A DNA stretch of 64,000 nucleotides from Plenodomus lindquistii. Lineage: Eukaryota; Ascomycota; Dothideomycetes; Pleosporales; Leptosphaeriaceae. Under the pieces are notes generated by a model. The model had not been told where the DNA came from, searched no databases, and saw only the letters and a program-made list of their open reading frames with translations. Location of the stretch: contig JANUWI010000001.1 in NCBI GenBank assembly GCA_025504975.1, forward strand, positions 4,402,001 to 4,466,000. The letters run 5' to 3'. Numbering within the stretch: the stretch's first letter is position 1; each line of letters begins with the position of its first letter. Below are positions 46,975 through 58,624 of this stretch, in pieces. The translations under genes and the position numbers were made by a program.

Positions 46975-47962
46975 TGTGATATCGGGATCTGTGAATAAAG
47001 CTCAATTTCACAGTGCGGAGTGGAGAGGAGAGCATGATGTGCTAATGTGACGAACATGTGCAAGCTACGGCAGCCATCTTTCACGCCCTGGCTTCAGCAA
47101 ACATAACCATATTAGCTATAGCCAGAGAGACAGTTGTTTCCCGCTATGTACCGTGCGAATGAATTAACGTCGGTACAATGACGTGGATCGTATCACGCGG
47201 ACTCTAGTGGCCGATATCGAGCCAAACAGACACATTGGGGCGGAATGTAATACGCACATGCCATCTCATCATTTACGCTTCCGTCCAGTAGTCCCTTTTG
47301 GCCGCTGTAGCACACATATCATCTCAAAGCTTCGTGGCCATACGTGCTCGAGACAGCAGTACACCGTTGTCAAGCTCGAATGTGCCTGCGCGCCACGCAC
47401 AGTACGGATGCCAACATGATCGTCGCGAAAGCGGTTGGCTGACATCTGACCCAAAGCCCGCAAGTTGTCAGAATACCATGGCTCGCCACCTTGTTTGTGT
47501 GGAATGCTTCACCTGAATGCCGCGTTCCTCCGTACTGTCCAACACAAAGCCGTTCAGTTTCCTTGGTCAACAGACAAACACAAAAGGCCCGAGAAGCAAA
47601 CCTGTAATTTCAAAACCAAGTATCTAGGAATTGCTGTCCATTGAGCTCGCAACACGGTTTCACCAGATGCCTGATCTCCTTGGTCCACCGGACCTCTGAC
47701 CCTCCACTTTGAAGCACAATGCCAGGTCAAATCTCATTGTTTAGGGAGTCACAGCATGTCTAAAATATCAATGTTTGCTGGGCTCTACACACGGGTGTTA
47801 CTTGGTGACAAGCTCAGGGTAATTAATATGAGTATTAGGAAGGCCATACAGAAGAGTTCCCCTTGTATAAATCTAGCATTCATAACCAAGGTGATGATCC
47901 CTCGCAATCGGATCCTAACCCTAACTCACATTCATCTATCTTCTCGCGGTACTGGTCTTATC
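46975..47962. promoter_or_regulatory. Divergent promoter region of the UstYa-like / precursor pair
   Basis: 988 bp between two outward-reading genes that may act together. No coding potential. A short CCTAACCCTAAC stretch at 47914-47925 resembles two telomeric units but is too short to mean more. A shared promoter is inferred from layout only. Confidence 0.4.
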
Positions 47963-48559
47963 ATGTATATAAACTTTGCTCTCGCTACCTTGGTGACTCT
48001 CGCTGTCGCTGCGCCTGTTGACATGGGCCAGGGCACGGGTGGTGTATCTCCGCAGTCCCCAAAGCACAGCCCTTACGTACCCCACAGCCCATGTCCCAGG
48101 GCCGTCGAGTCCGAGGCTGCAAGAAGGCGTAGTGGGTATGCTCTCGCTCGAATGTCCCTACATCCTCTAACGTATGGTATTCCAGATGCCCATCCACCGC
48201 CCATCGATAACGTACTCCTACCCGCAGACGCCCACGCAGACAACATCAGAAGCGTAAAGCGTCACGAGATGATAATGCCAGAATCGAAGAAGGGGAAGAA
48301 TGCGAAAGCAGAGCTAGTACCGGTAGATAAGCGCGACGCAGCGTCGTATGGGAAGTACAAGTACGCTCCTCGCTCCTATTTATACCGTATTCAGCGGGCT
48401 TTTTCAGAATGCCGTATTCAGCGGGCTTTTTCAGAATGCTAATTGATGATGATGATGCTATGTAGGCATTACTATTATTACGGCGCGTATCCCGCGGCTG
48501 TTGGAAAGGCTGCAGAGATAAATGTTAGAGGAGGAGGGGGGATTGATGTGCAGAAGTAA
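47963..48559 (+). CDS. Secreted precursor with Lys-Arg sites and Tyr-rich tail (candidate RiPP precursor)
   Basis: Exons 47963-48360 and 48466-48559 (intron 48361-48465, GTACGC...TGTAG, branch CTAAT at 48439-48443) give 163 aa. Residues 1-17 (MYINFALATLVTLAVAA) are a signal peptide. Kex2-type Lys-Arg sites occur at 99-100 (SVKR) and 123-124 (VDKR), with RRR at 54-56. The last site releases a 39-residue tail starting DAASYGKYKHYYYYGAYP, with seven tyrosines in its first 17 residues, then a Gly-rich end. Signal peptide plus KR-bounded, Tyr-rich segments is the plan of UstA-like precursors, whose tyrosine-containing cores are cyclised by UstYa proteins. Unlike known members the core is not repeated. 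If the intron is retained the protein ends in a duplicated nine-residue unit instead. A pheromone-like or effector peptide is the alternative. Confidence 0.62.
48385..48438 (+). repeat. Perfect 27-bp tandem duplication inside the precursor intron
   Basis: Two identical copies, 48385-48411 and 48412-48438, each contain CTTTTTCAG. The length is nine codons, so both copies stay in the exon-1 frame and would encode RIQRAFSEC twice before a TAA at 48440-48442 if the intron is retained. A perfect copy implies a recent event. Confidence 0.95.
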
Positions 48560-50978
48560 AACCACACGGTTCAGAAGGGGATCAGAATCACAGTGTGTGA
48601 TGGAACAGCCAGCCGGTTCTTACATATTTTCCTAGTCAAATAGACATACAATCCCTTCCGTTTGTCGAAGCCGGACACATGCCCATGGCAGACATGTTCC
48701 ACCCCATCACAGAGACCAAGGATTCATCCCCGCGTTTACCCCATATTCAAAGTAAACGAGATGAGGGTTACGTACTTAATCTATATTAACAGTACATGCA
48801 CTTTCTCGCTAATAACCGGGTGATGCCGGTTACAGCTGATCGGGCTATTGTAGCACTGCTTATAACGCTCGTGCATGTGTTTATATTGTTGGATGTGTGT
48901 GTGTGTATGTGTGTGTGTATATACGTAATTGCCACCTTACTATACTGTGCTGTGTGCGGCACGGACGAGCGGATCAATACCCCTGTGTTCATACCGTTTG
49001 GCTAGTGCAAGGGAGGGAAGATGGAGAGTAGAGTGACACTGACGGGTGGTGGTGATGTGGGTCTGGATTAAAAGTGCACATTAGTAATTCATTGTATACC
49101 ACAAGACACTCGTGGTATGTACAGTATCTGGACACATTAGATTGCATCCTTGCTAGTTTTCGTATTATATCGAGGAAGAGAGAGAGCCATTGGTGTATCA
49201 GAACTGCGCAGATCACTTTTCACCATTAGTACGCTCTTTTCTTTTAGTATGAAACGGAAACTAGCAAGGATCCAATCCGATGTGTCTACACCCTGTATGC
49301 GTTGAACTTCCCCAGTCCAGGGGCAGTTGTACTTGCCTTGAAAAATGGCACAAACAGACAGACAGACAGACAGACGGGTAGGGTAGGGCAGGGTGTGTTC
49401 CAAGTACTCTCGCACGCACACCCGTCGAAGCCAGGTTCCCCAGGTTTCAGTCTCGAGGCCCCCCCCCCCCCCCCCCATCCCGTGATGTGACTGACACGGA
49501 TACTTTCTTTGGGTTCAAGGTGCAGAAACAAGAACGTGTGAAACGTGCTTTTCGCAGTGGGCCTCGTTGCTTCATTTCAACAAGCGTTTTTCCGTTCGTC
49601 CAATGTAACACCATTTATATGGAATAGACTTCTCGCACCCTTATCAGATGCAAGGAGCAGAAGCCAGATGATCGATCGATGTACAGCAGCTGCAGGGGAG
49701 TAAAGCGCAACCAGAGATTGGAACTGGTTGCGAAGTGAAATGCGAAAACGGAGTAAGCATAGAATGGCTATACCATGGATGATTGACTCGGCTTGCTTGC
49801 CTGTGACTTGTTCCTTTGAGTTTTGGCCAGGCTGACATGCTGATTAATTGTGACCGAAAACAGGGAAGCTAGCCGAGGTGGGGTTTGCTCTCGTGCGTGT
49901 TGTTGATTGAGCCTCTGTGGTTTTCCTGGGCGGGGGGCTTTGTATACTGTGTGCGTGGATGTAGATGTGGGTGGTGCATATAAGCATGGTGCAGGATGGG
50001 TTGACCCCGCAGAATCCGTGCAATTGAAGGAAGAGAAGGCAAAGAGGACCCACTTGCTTACATGTACAAACGAATCACTGTGGCGTCGACACCGCTCATG
50101 ACAACCAGGATTGCCTTTTGAGAAGAATTGTCAACGGGAAAGTCGATATCGCATTACAGGACTCGAGAGCAGATATAGCTGTCATGGTTATTTGGTAACA
50201 AGACGAGAAGAACCCATGCGGCGATCCTTGGGGCGATGAGATTGTGTTTGTGATGGCTGAATCATCAGCCATGCCATGCATCCAGACCCCAATCCATGTG
50301 GGGGAAAGCGTTAGGCGCCGGCGCGCGAACATGCGAACCAATGCGCCGGCTGCGAGTCAGCGGGGCCGTAGGGGAGGAATGGTGTTGCATTCGAGACTGT
50401 GGGCGCGATTACATGGGCCGTTGCAAGGCCGTTGTGGGTAGGATGCGGCTTGCTTGCAACTGGGTGTGTGCATGCTACATCATCGCCCGTCATTCGTCCG
50501 TGATTTTGTGGTTGTCTACTCTAGTCCGAGTTGCCTTCCCTGGTGTGCTGCTGCTTTTCTCTGCTTTCGTTTGGTGTTGCTTGCTGGTTTGCCTTTGCCT
50601 CGTCCCCACATTAGCCAGCTGCTTTGATACTACTCTACAGAGGCTAGCGCCCCCACTGCCTTTGCCAAAGGGCCGTGGCTATCCTGTGGAGAAGTCGGAG
50701 CTATCTGCTGGCCATACTCATTCGACTGCGACCACCTTGCTAAACACCCCCGGATCACCTGCTGCGCTATCCATCCTCGGCCGGCGCGCCTGCGACATTA
50801 ACGCGCACAACGACGGGCGGCTTACCTTGGCCTGATATGCCATCACCCTGCCTGTCCACCTTCACTAATCGACATCTTGTACCAAGGAAAGAGACGCTTT
50901 GTGATTGTGGCTGGCAGAGTCACGAGACATCCCATGTAAAGGGCCAAGGCAGTACAGAGACGCAGGCCGTCTGAAGGA
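48560..50978. other. Intergenic region, 2.4 kb, with microsatellites
   Basis: No gene is supported. It contains a TG tract (48893-48919), an ACAG tract (about 49354-49375) and a run of 18 C (49459-49476). The final 700 bp are C/T-rich with short frames and are probably the leader and promoter of the Zn2Cys6 gene. Confidence 0.6.
49354..49476. repeat. (ACAG)n microsatellite and C18 homopolymer
   Basis: About five and a half ACAG units near 49354-49375 and an 18-C run at 49459-49476. The exact C count is liable to sequencing error. Confidence 0.85.
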
Positions 50979-53900
50979 ATGGCCAACTCCGGCGCAACCG
51001 CAACCACAATGGCCACGCCCACCCACCAGCAGTTTGACCACGACGACGCCCTCATCCTCAACGAATATGGCCTGCCTGGACTGCGAGCCTCGCCCCACGA
51101 CGCCATTGGAACGAGCCCCGCCAACATGGCCGCCGTGTTCCCGGACTTTGACATGGCATTCGCCCAAGGCTCGGGCTTCGGAGGCAGCTTCGACGGCGTG
51201 CAGCCCAAGACGGAGAGCGAATACGCGCATCACCCAGGAAGCGTGGGCGACATGAGCGAGGGCAACATGAGCGGCGGCGGTAGTGTGCATCCACACAGGA
51301 TGAGCATCGGCGGAGGAAGCCCGGGACACAACACCAGTCCAGACAGCGCGCATCCCCTCGGTTCCTTGTCAATCGGCGACACGCTCGCGGGCAAGTTCAA
51401 CGACAATGACGGCAATCATTCGACCACGTCGCGGAAGAGCAAGGACGATTCACAGGATACCCCACAGTGGAGCGAGATGAAGACCAAGGCGGGCAAGGAG
51501 AGGAAGCGACTGCCACTGGCGTGCATCGCGTGTCGAAGGAAGAAGATTCGCTGTTCGGGCGAGAAGCCAGCGTGCAAGCATTGCCTGCGGAGCCGGATAC
51601 CGTGCGTCTACAAGGTCACTACGAGAAAGGCGGCACCGCGGACAGACTACATGGCCATGCTGGACAAGCGGCTGAAGCGCATGGAGGACCGTGTCATCAA
51701 GCTCATACCCAAGGAGAGTCTGCCCTCGGTCGCGAATGTCGGGAGATCGGTCGTGAAGCCTCCGATTCCAGGAGCACCGCCCAAGGCTGCGACGACCAAG
51801 AAACGCCCTGCTGAGGAAGCGTTTGGAAACGAACTCGACGAATGGTCAAAGTCCAAAGCCGCGGATCCAGATGCAGCAGGTCGATCCTCGCGGGGGAAAG
51901 AGTCGGAAGATAATAAACTCCTCACAGAAGGTGCAGAGAGCTTGCCATCGAAAGAGATACAGGAACACCTGGCTGAAATCTACTTTGACTTTGTCTATGG
52001 ACAGAGTTACCCACTTCTGCACAAGCCAAGTTTTATGAGAAGGCTAGCTGCTGGCAAAGTACCTCCAGTACTGATCCTGGCCATGTGTGGTATTTCCGCA
52101 CGCTTCTCGACACATCCGCAATTACGAACTGAGCCGTGCTTCCTACGAGGAGATAGCTGGGCAGAACGCGCTCGCGAGATTAGTCTGAAACGATACGACA
52201 CACCCAACATCACGATTCTGATAGTGTACCTACTACTTGGCCTTCACGAATTTGGAACCTGTCAAGGAGGACGAAGTTGGATGTTTGGCGGAATGGCGCA
52301 AAGAATGGCGTATGCGTTGCAACTACATAAAGAGAACGAATATGACCCGCTCGTAAACGACCCGGACAAGAAACCACTAAGTGCGACAGACCGGGAAATA
52401 CGGCGGCGGACAATGTGGTCGTGCTTTCTCATGGATCGATTCAACTCCTCTGGTACCGATCGACCGCTATTCGTACACGAACAGTACATTGAAGTGCAAT
52501 TACCCATAAAAGAACACCTCTATATACACGAGATACCTGCGCCGACGGAAGATCTAGAAGGCAACGTACCGAATCCGGTCCCACCGGATGGTGGTCAGCT
52601 AGCGAACGCACGCGAGAACATGGGTGTCTCGGCATACACGATACGGCTTGTGTGTATATGGGGCAAACTCATCAAGTATATGAATATGGGCGGGAAAGAG
52701 CGAGAAGCTGAGCCCATGTGGTCGTCAGACTCCACGTACCATAAGATCAAGAAAGAAGCGCGTGAGTTCAAGGCCTCATTACCCGAGATGCTTGTTTACA
52801 CTCCGGAGAACCTGAAGAGCCATGCCATTGGTAAGACGGCAAATTCGTTCCTTTACTTGCATATTCTTTGGCAGCAAATCATGCTGTTTCTGCATCGCTT
52901 TGCGCTGCCGTCAACCGCAGGAAGTAGACCACCAAAAGACATGCCGCACGACTTTCTCACAGAGTCGGCGCGCTCTGCACTCGATGCGGCGAATCAGATT
53001 TCGATTCTCATCAACGAGGCTATGGATCACAACGTTGTTGCACCGTTTGCTGGGTACACCGCATTCTTCTCTTCGACTGTCCATGTCCACGGTGTGTTTT
53101 CAAAGAACCCCAAGCTCGAGGCACAATCAAAGAGATATCTTGCGTACAACGTAAAGTATCTGACAAAAATGAAGAAGTACTGGGGCATGTTCCACTACAT
53201 TGCGGAGAATCTGAAAGAGCTGTATCGCCAGCACGCCGATGCGCAGACCAAAGGCACAGTTCAAGCGGGTGATAAGAAGAACGGGACCATCTTTCAGTAC
53301 GGAGACTGGTTCGACCGGTATCCACATGGTGTCTCAAAGACCGACTACGAAGACGCAGCCGAGTCGAATGCGAATGAGCCAGGCACGGATGCTGTATTGG
53401 GCCAGAAGAGCGACCTGCAGAGTGTAGAAGAATTCTTCGCTTCGCTATCTCCCCCATCAAAAACCGACCAAGCCCGCAAACAAGCCCGCAAGAACAAATC
53501 GAAATCTGTCTCAAAAGTCGACCCTAGCTCCTCGCACACCGACGCACCAAGCCTCCGCCGCCCCTCAAACCAAACCCAACCCCTCCACCCAACCCTCCTC
53601 CAACACCAACAGCAACAACAACAACGCCAAAACAACATCAACATGGCCTCACGCGACGCAATCGAAGCCGCCATAGCCGCAGGCTACGACCCAACCGCAC
53701 TCTTCACCACTTCCCAACCCACCCACCACCACCCTCACGCCACCCCCCAACAATTCCTCTCCGACTACACCACACACCACTCCTCCCTCCCCCTCCTCAA
53801 CACCAACCCTTCCCCCACCATGATCCACCCCTCGCACGCCCACCAAATGCCCGTCGACGTGCTCTCGCCCTTCCCCGATCTCAGCGCCGACTTCAACAAC

Positions 53901-54188
53901 GCATTCTGGAACCTCGAAGCCATGGGCCTTGCCAGCAACAATAATAATTTTTTCGATCCCATGAGTAGTTATTTCGTCCCGTTTAATGTTGACCCGCCTG
54001 TGGCGGGGGATGATGGCGCGTTTGCAAGTGGCGTTGAGGGGCAGTATGGGTTTGCGTTGGGGGCGGGGGCGAGGGTCGATTTGGATTTGATGCATGCGAA
54101 TGGGAATGGGGCGGGGGATGGGGGTGGAGGGGGACATGGGAGTTTAAATGGGGGCAGGGGGAGGAGGGGAACGGGGGAGTTTGAGTGA
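50979..54188 (+). CDS. Zn2Cys6 transcription factor with fungal_trans domain
   Basis: An intronless 1069-aa frame. A Gly/Ser/Met-rich N-terminus precedes the zinc cluster C182-x2-C185-x6-C192-x6-C199-x2-C202-x6-C209 (ACIACRRKKIRCSGEKPACK onwards), flanked by the basic ERKRLPL and the linker TRKAAPRTDYMAMLDKRLKRME, which starts a dimerisation coil. The middle homology region begins near IYFDFVYGQSYPLLHKPSF and contains GGMAQRMAYALQLHKE and DREIRRRTMWSCFLMDRF, the fungal_trans signature. The C-tail has poly-Gln (about 53608-53630), Pro/His and Gly-rich parts. It is a nuclear DNA-binding regulator, probably of CGG-repeat targets; I do not recognise the named ortholog. The gene-free repeat region starts directly downstream. 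Confidence 0.88.
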   Translation: MANSGATATTMATPTHQQFDHDDALILNEYGLPGLRASPHDAIGTSPANMAAVFPDFDMAFAQGSGFGGSFDGVQPKTESEYAHHPGSVGDMSEGNMSGGGSVHPHRMSIGGGSPGHNTSPDSAHPLGSLSIGDTLAGKFNDNDGNHSTTSRKSKDDSQDTPQWSEMKTKAGKERKRLPLACIACRRKKIRCSGEKPACKHCLRSRIPCVYKVTTRKAAPRTDYMAMLDKRLKRMEDRVIKLIPKESLPSVANVGRSVVKPPIPGAPPKAATTKKRPAEEAFGNELDEWSKSKAADPDAAGRSSRGKESEDNKLLTEGAESLPSKEIQEHLAEIYFDFVYGQSYPLLHKPSFMRRLAAGKVPPVLILAMCGISARFSTHPQLRTEPCFLRGDSWAERAREISLKRYDTPNITILIVYLLLGLHEFGTCQGGRSWMFGGMAQRMAYALQLHKENEYDPLVNDPDKKPLSATDREIRRRTMWSCFLMDRFNSSGTDRPLFVHEQYIEVQLPIKEHLYIHEIPAPTEDLEGNVPNPVPPDGGQLANARENMGVSAYTIRLVCIWGKLIKYMNMGGKEREAEPMWSSDSTYHKIKKEAREFKASLPEMLVYTPENLKSHAIGKTANSFLYLHILWQQIMLFLHRFALPSTAGSRPPKDMPHDFLTESARSALDAANQISILINEAMDHNVVAPFAGYTAFFSSTVHVHGVFSKNPKLEAQSKRYLAYNVKYLTKMKKYWGMFHYIAENLKELYRQHADAQTKGTVQAGDKKNGTIFQYGDWFDRYPHGVSKTDYEDAAESNANEPGTDAVLGQKSDLQSVEEFFASLSPPSKTDQARKQARKNKSKSVSKVDPSSSHTDAPSLRRPSNQTQPLHPTLLQHQQQQQQRQNNINMASRDAIEAAIAAGYDPTALFTTSQPTHHHPHATPQQFLSDYTTHHSSLPLLNTNPSPTMIHPSHAHQMPVDVLSPFPDLSADFNNAFWNLEAMGLASNNNNFFDPMSSYFVPFNVDPPVAGDDGAFASGVEGQYGFALGAGARVDLDLMHANGNGAGDGGGGGHGSLNGGRGRRGTGEFE

Positions 54189-54698
54189 TTGAATGTGTGG
54201 TTTTTCCAGTTCAGGTGAGAGATGGAGGGCGTAGGGAGGGATGTTTTGGAGCTTCAAAAGGGTTGTTGTAGGAGGATATACCAATTTTTATTTTTTTATT
54301 TTTTTTTCTCGAATATATGGAGGAGTCGTTTGTTTGTTTGTTGTTGTTGTTTTTATTCTTCTTCTTGTGGGAAAATGAGGAGGATTCTTTTCTTGCTATT
54401 CATAATTGACAGAGAGAAAGAGAGAGCAACAATGAAAACATACTTTGTCCCCTTCTCAAACTAGATTTCCTCCATCTCAGTGCTTGATATGTTGGTATTT
54501 GTGGAAATAACAACGACATGAACACTTCCATTGACAGTTTTTTTTTTCAAAAATCTAAGACTTCGAAATGAGGGGTGAGAATGAGTATGAGATGTAAACA
54601 GCGCGCGGGTATAAAGTCCCGATCAAGTTTTGCTCTTGGAGTCTTCAACACACACTCACTCACCTTGTGCGATTTCAAAATGCTCACGCCGTCAAAGT

Positions 54699-54942
54699 CA
54701 TGGCTGTGGACTTCTGTGTGGCAGGACTTTCAAAATTACAGGATGAACGCTCCATGACTGTATTTCTCTGCGACAGGACTTATAATCCTCGATGCGGTAA
54801 ATGCATGAGTGTGGTTTGCTCTGCGGTGGAGCTTTCCAAAAACAAAAGGCGATATCAACATGACTTTTTTTCTCTCTGCGGCCTTTCAAAAACACAGTGC
54901 GAGATTCCTATGACTTTTCCGCGCTGCTGGCAAAACTGATCA
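54699..54942 (+). repeat. Degenerate minisatellite, about 52-bp period, five units
   Basis: Units begin at 54699, 54753, 54804, 54859 and 54909 (the last with TATG). Each reads roughly CATGACTGTG, then T-rich sequence, CTCTGCGG, GGACTTTCAAAAAC, and 12-15 variable bases. Spacing is 54, 51, 55 and 50 bp. Single diverged units recur near 55428, 55475, 55525, 55602, 57513 and 57572. Confidence 0.8.
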
Positions 54943-57900
54943 CATGACGCTTATGAGAACGCCGTTTTGGCCTTGGATATATTCGCGGATAAGAATACCC
55001 TCTCTCTTTCCTCCTTCTCTCTATTTCTATCTTCCTCGCTCGTCGTGGGAATGGGGAAATATCGAAAAATAGGCTGCGTCCATGACATGGGTGTGAGATT
55101 CGGCGTGGCCAAGCTAAACAATGCAGCGGCCGTTGCATGACTTCTTCTCCAAACAAAACGGTCAACAACCGATGAGCGAGCAGCAGCCGTTGGGTTGGAA
55201 GGCCAGAATGAAAAAGCAAGCACGCGCATGTGTGTGGGCTCTGTTCTTGTCTTGTGAAGAAGATAGCCGTGTACCGGTGTGGTAGAGAAAAACCAACGGC
55301 GGGAACTTCCATGTTGTCGTGGGTTGTCTGAAATAATGCATGAAAAGTACGGATGAGGAGGTCTGGGCAAGTGTGCGGCTTCGTTCGTGGCACTAGAATG
55401 TCGCAACGAACTATCGCATGATTGAGTCGCGCTGTTGAGCTCTTCATTGATTCGAAATGGCTGCTTGCAGGCAACATGGTGTTGCCTTGTCTGCTACTGC
55501 GAAGCGACCTGGTTATCAAAAATACATGGGGGTACTTTGTATGTGGAGATCAGCACGAGTTGTTACACATATGGAAATCCAAAAACCGAGAGAGTAGACG
55601 GGCATGGGTGGTTGTGTGTGACGTCAAACTCTCAACGTCAGCAGAGCCGTGGGTATAAATTCTGGGGACTTTTCCCACGAAGACGGCATTCATCCTTCTC
55701 ACACTCTCGGTTCTCAAAACGCAACATTTTCTTGTTGATAAGTGTTGCGTGCCGGTGGAGAAATCTTAATTCCAAAGGTCTCCGTGGTCTATGCATGAAT
55801 CGTTCCTTTCTCGTCTCTTGATTTACAGGGGACCGAAAATCATTGTCACAAATCTCGATGTGCAGGTGCGGTTCCGCGATCGGAATATTCAATGTTGTGA
55901 TCTCAGCGTTCGAAGTCGAAAGTATCTCTGGACAAGCGTATGGTCGGCGACTGAGCAGTATCGCGTTACACTTGGAATTTCTGGCAAACAAAGGGACTGA
56001 GTATAAAACCCGGCCTCTTCGATGCATCGTCTTCAACTACACGCCCTTCTGTGTCATTCGAAAAGACACGTTCACTAGGGATCATGGGTGTGGTGTCCTG
56101 TCGGTTGATTCTATGAAGAAGTCTCTCGACACCGAAAGGGTTGTTCATTCACATCATGTCTTTCTGCTGCGTGGAGCTCGAAAAATTGACCGAAAAGACT
56201 TTGTTGTGCGGGTGTGTTCGACAATCGAAATCTATGAAACAACAGGAGTAAAACGCACACATCAAGAACTGGAGATCCGTCCACATATGTTCACGACGAA
56301 GTGTCTAGCGGTCGATCCAGGGAAGTGGAGGTCCCAGTGGAAGAGTCGAAGTATAAAGCCGCGAGATTTCCTGGCTATACTCTCTCCATCAACCTTTCCC
56401 AAAGAAACTTTACGAATAGAGGATTGATAGAGTCATCATGAGTTCCTCCCGCCTGTGGAACACCTTTAAAGTGCTGACCGCCGCGCCCGATGTCGTTCTG
56501 CGGTCCTGACAGAAACCTGACAGTTCAACGGAGCGGGAAATTTACGAAATTTGATGCAAATCACATCTGTCAAAATCAAAAGTTTGTCGGATCTGCATAT
56601 GACGATGAGATCGAATCATGGTTCGCAGCTCTCAAGCGCCTCGTATGTACCATTCACGGGAAACGAGACGTACACCAACGAGTATAAAGCCACAAGACCC
56701 CACTGCTCAATCTGCTCCTCCCACTTCTTCCCTGGAAGGTATACAAAAATAGACAAGTCAATTTCCATGAGTATCTCGTGGTTTCGGCAACCTTCCTTTA
56801 AGCTGAAAAAAATGATTACCCTTGTACATGTTTTCGCGTTGCCTGCTGCGGCAGGGAACGTCAGCTGAAAGGTGCGGCGTCATGTAAAATGACGAGGCTG
56901 GAGGGACACTACATGAATGATGAAGTCAAAGTTACAATTAGGCATCTCTATGGTAAAGCCACGAAGTAGGATTCGACAACACTCATGTTCTGGAGAAAGA
57001 CGTGGCAGGGTTACGTGTAAAAAGCGCGCGTCTTCTACTCTATTTCGATGCTCACGCTTCCTTTCCTCAACACACCCAAAAAGTTTTCGCGCCGGGCCAT
57101 GATTGCGTCTGCTTCCAGCGAGTTGCAGAGAAGCTTACTGCTTGACCGAAATGGCGGCTTAGACTGTCGCATGTCTTGTCTGCTGCCTTGGAAGAATAAG
57201 TTTCTGGTACATACATGGATGATTCAATAACTTGCTTGAAAACCTGATATGTTCGATATTGTTCTCAAGAGGTGCCGTTCATGTTATCGCTGAGTGCCGT
57301 TGTGATACGAAATGAGAAAAATCAAGAAGAATGGTGTGGAACCTGGAAGTCAGCGAGACTTCTAAAGGAGTAGGATTCTGCGCGATGTGTTCCTGTCGCC
57401 TGTCGAGTGATCTCAAAACATAGGCTTGCAATTACATGTGCGTCTCCCTGGAAAGCAACTCATGCACGATGCTACCTTGTCGTAAAGTTTTGAACGGGCA
57501 ACGATCAAACCCCATGACTGTGTTTTTTTCTTGCGATTCTCATAGCCAAAAGAAACTCCCTTCAACAGGATCCATGATTCGCGCCACTTCTCAGCGGGTA
57601 TAAAGTCCCTCCCGTCCCCTACTGCACCGCAACTCCTACCACATAGTCCCCGCAGTTGGATTCAAAAAGGGCACAAGACCAACGAATGATTTGTGTCGAG
57701 CTTTCTGCTCGACAAAACCTCTCATGTCTCTGCCTTCCTTCCTCTGTGCAAACTAAAACAATCCAAAAGCTTTACTATGGTACTGCTCGATCCGACCTCC
57801 CGCACGGCACGTACTCGCTATCTCTTCCGCAGCATACCAACAAAAATGGAGAAGATGTTACATATGACTTGTCGTCGTGCAAAAAAAATTGACCATGGAG

Positions 57901-58624
57901 GATCATATGTGGTCGCTGCGCCCCGCCGCTGTAGATTCTCAAATGGCGATTTCAAAGGATGGATGGCGTGTTCGGTATAAAGTCTTCACTTCCGCTTAAG
58001 AGTCCTGAGTTCTTCTTTACACTGCCCTCGCATCGAGATCTCAAAAAGAGACTGCTGGACAATATGGCTTGAGTTCGCCAAAAATATCCCAGCCATGGCG
58101 AATGTCTGTTCCCGCCTTTTCCCCCGGACTACTGAAACAGTATGATCTTGACAGTATGTCTCAAGAATCGCTCCCTCTTCGAACTTTCCAAACATGTCAC
58201 CCAACTGATTATGTCCTCTTTTAATCAGAGAGGTACTAGTACATCAAGCTCGCCGTCTCCTGTCTGCAACACTCTTATAACAAGGCTCGAAAAAAACGTA
58301 CACAATTATTCATAATGCTTTGAAAGCATTGAGAAACGAAAAAGCAGCTTTACAATGGCTGTGTCTTGCGCCTGGTTCCAAGCTCGCGGAAATTCCCACT
58401 GGCCCAAGTATGTCTCGAGCGTCGCTGTCCGCTCCTCATGCCGTCAAAATATTACACGAAAACGACGTATGTCTGCGTTCGATCGGGGCGGTACTGGTAC
58501 ATAAACCTCACCGTCTCTTCGACACCTCAACTCCGCACACACCCATATCGGACACAAAGTTCGAAACTCGAAATTCCGACGCGCAGACGTCAGGGTGTGA
58601 ACCCAAAAAAGCCTACTCTGAGAC

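Noticed and set aside
47914..47925. Telomere-like CCTAACCCTAAC near the precursor gene
   Set aside because: Only two units; such a 12-mer is expected by chance and housekeeping genes flank both sides, so this is not a subtelomere signal.
50296..50835. 179-codon frame upstream of the Zn2Cys6 gene
   Set aside because: Cysteine/tryptophan-rich mix typical of a random frame in leader sequence; no domain and no splice logic.
55843..56427. 194-codon frame inside the repeat region
   Set aside because: It runs through two TATA units and has no domain, signal peptide or family-like composition; antisense frames of similar length exist.
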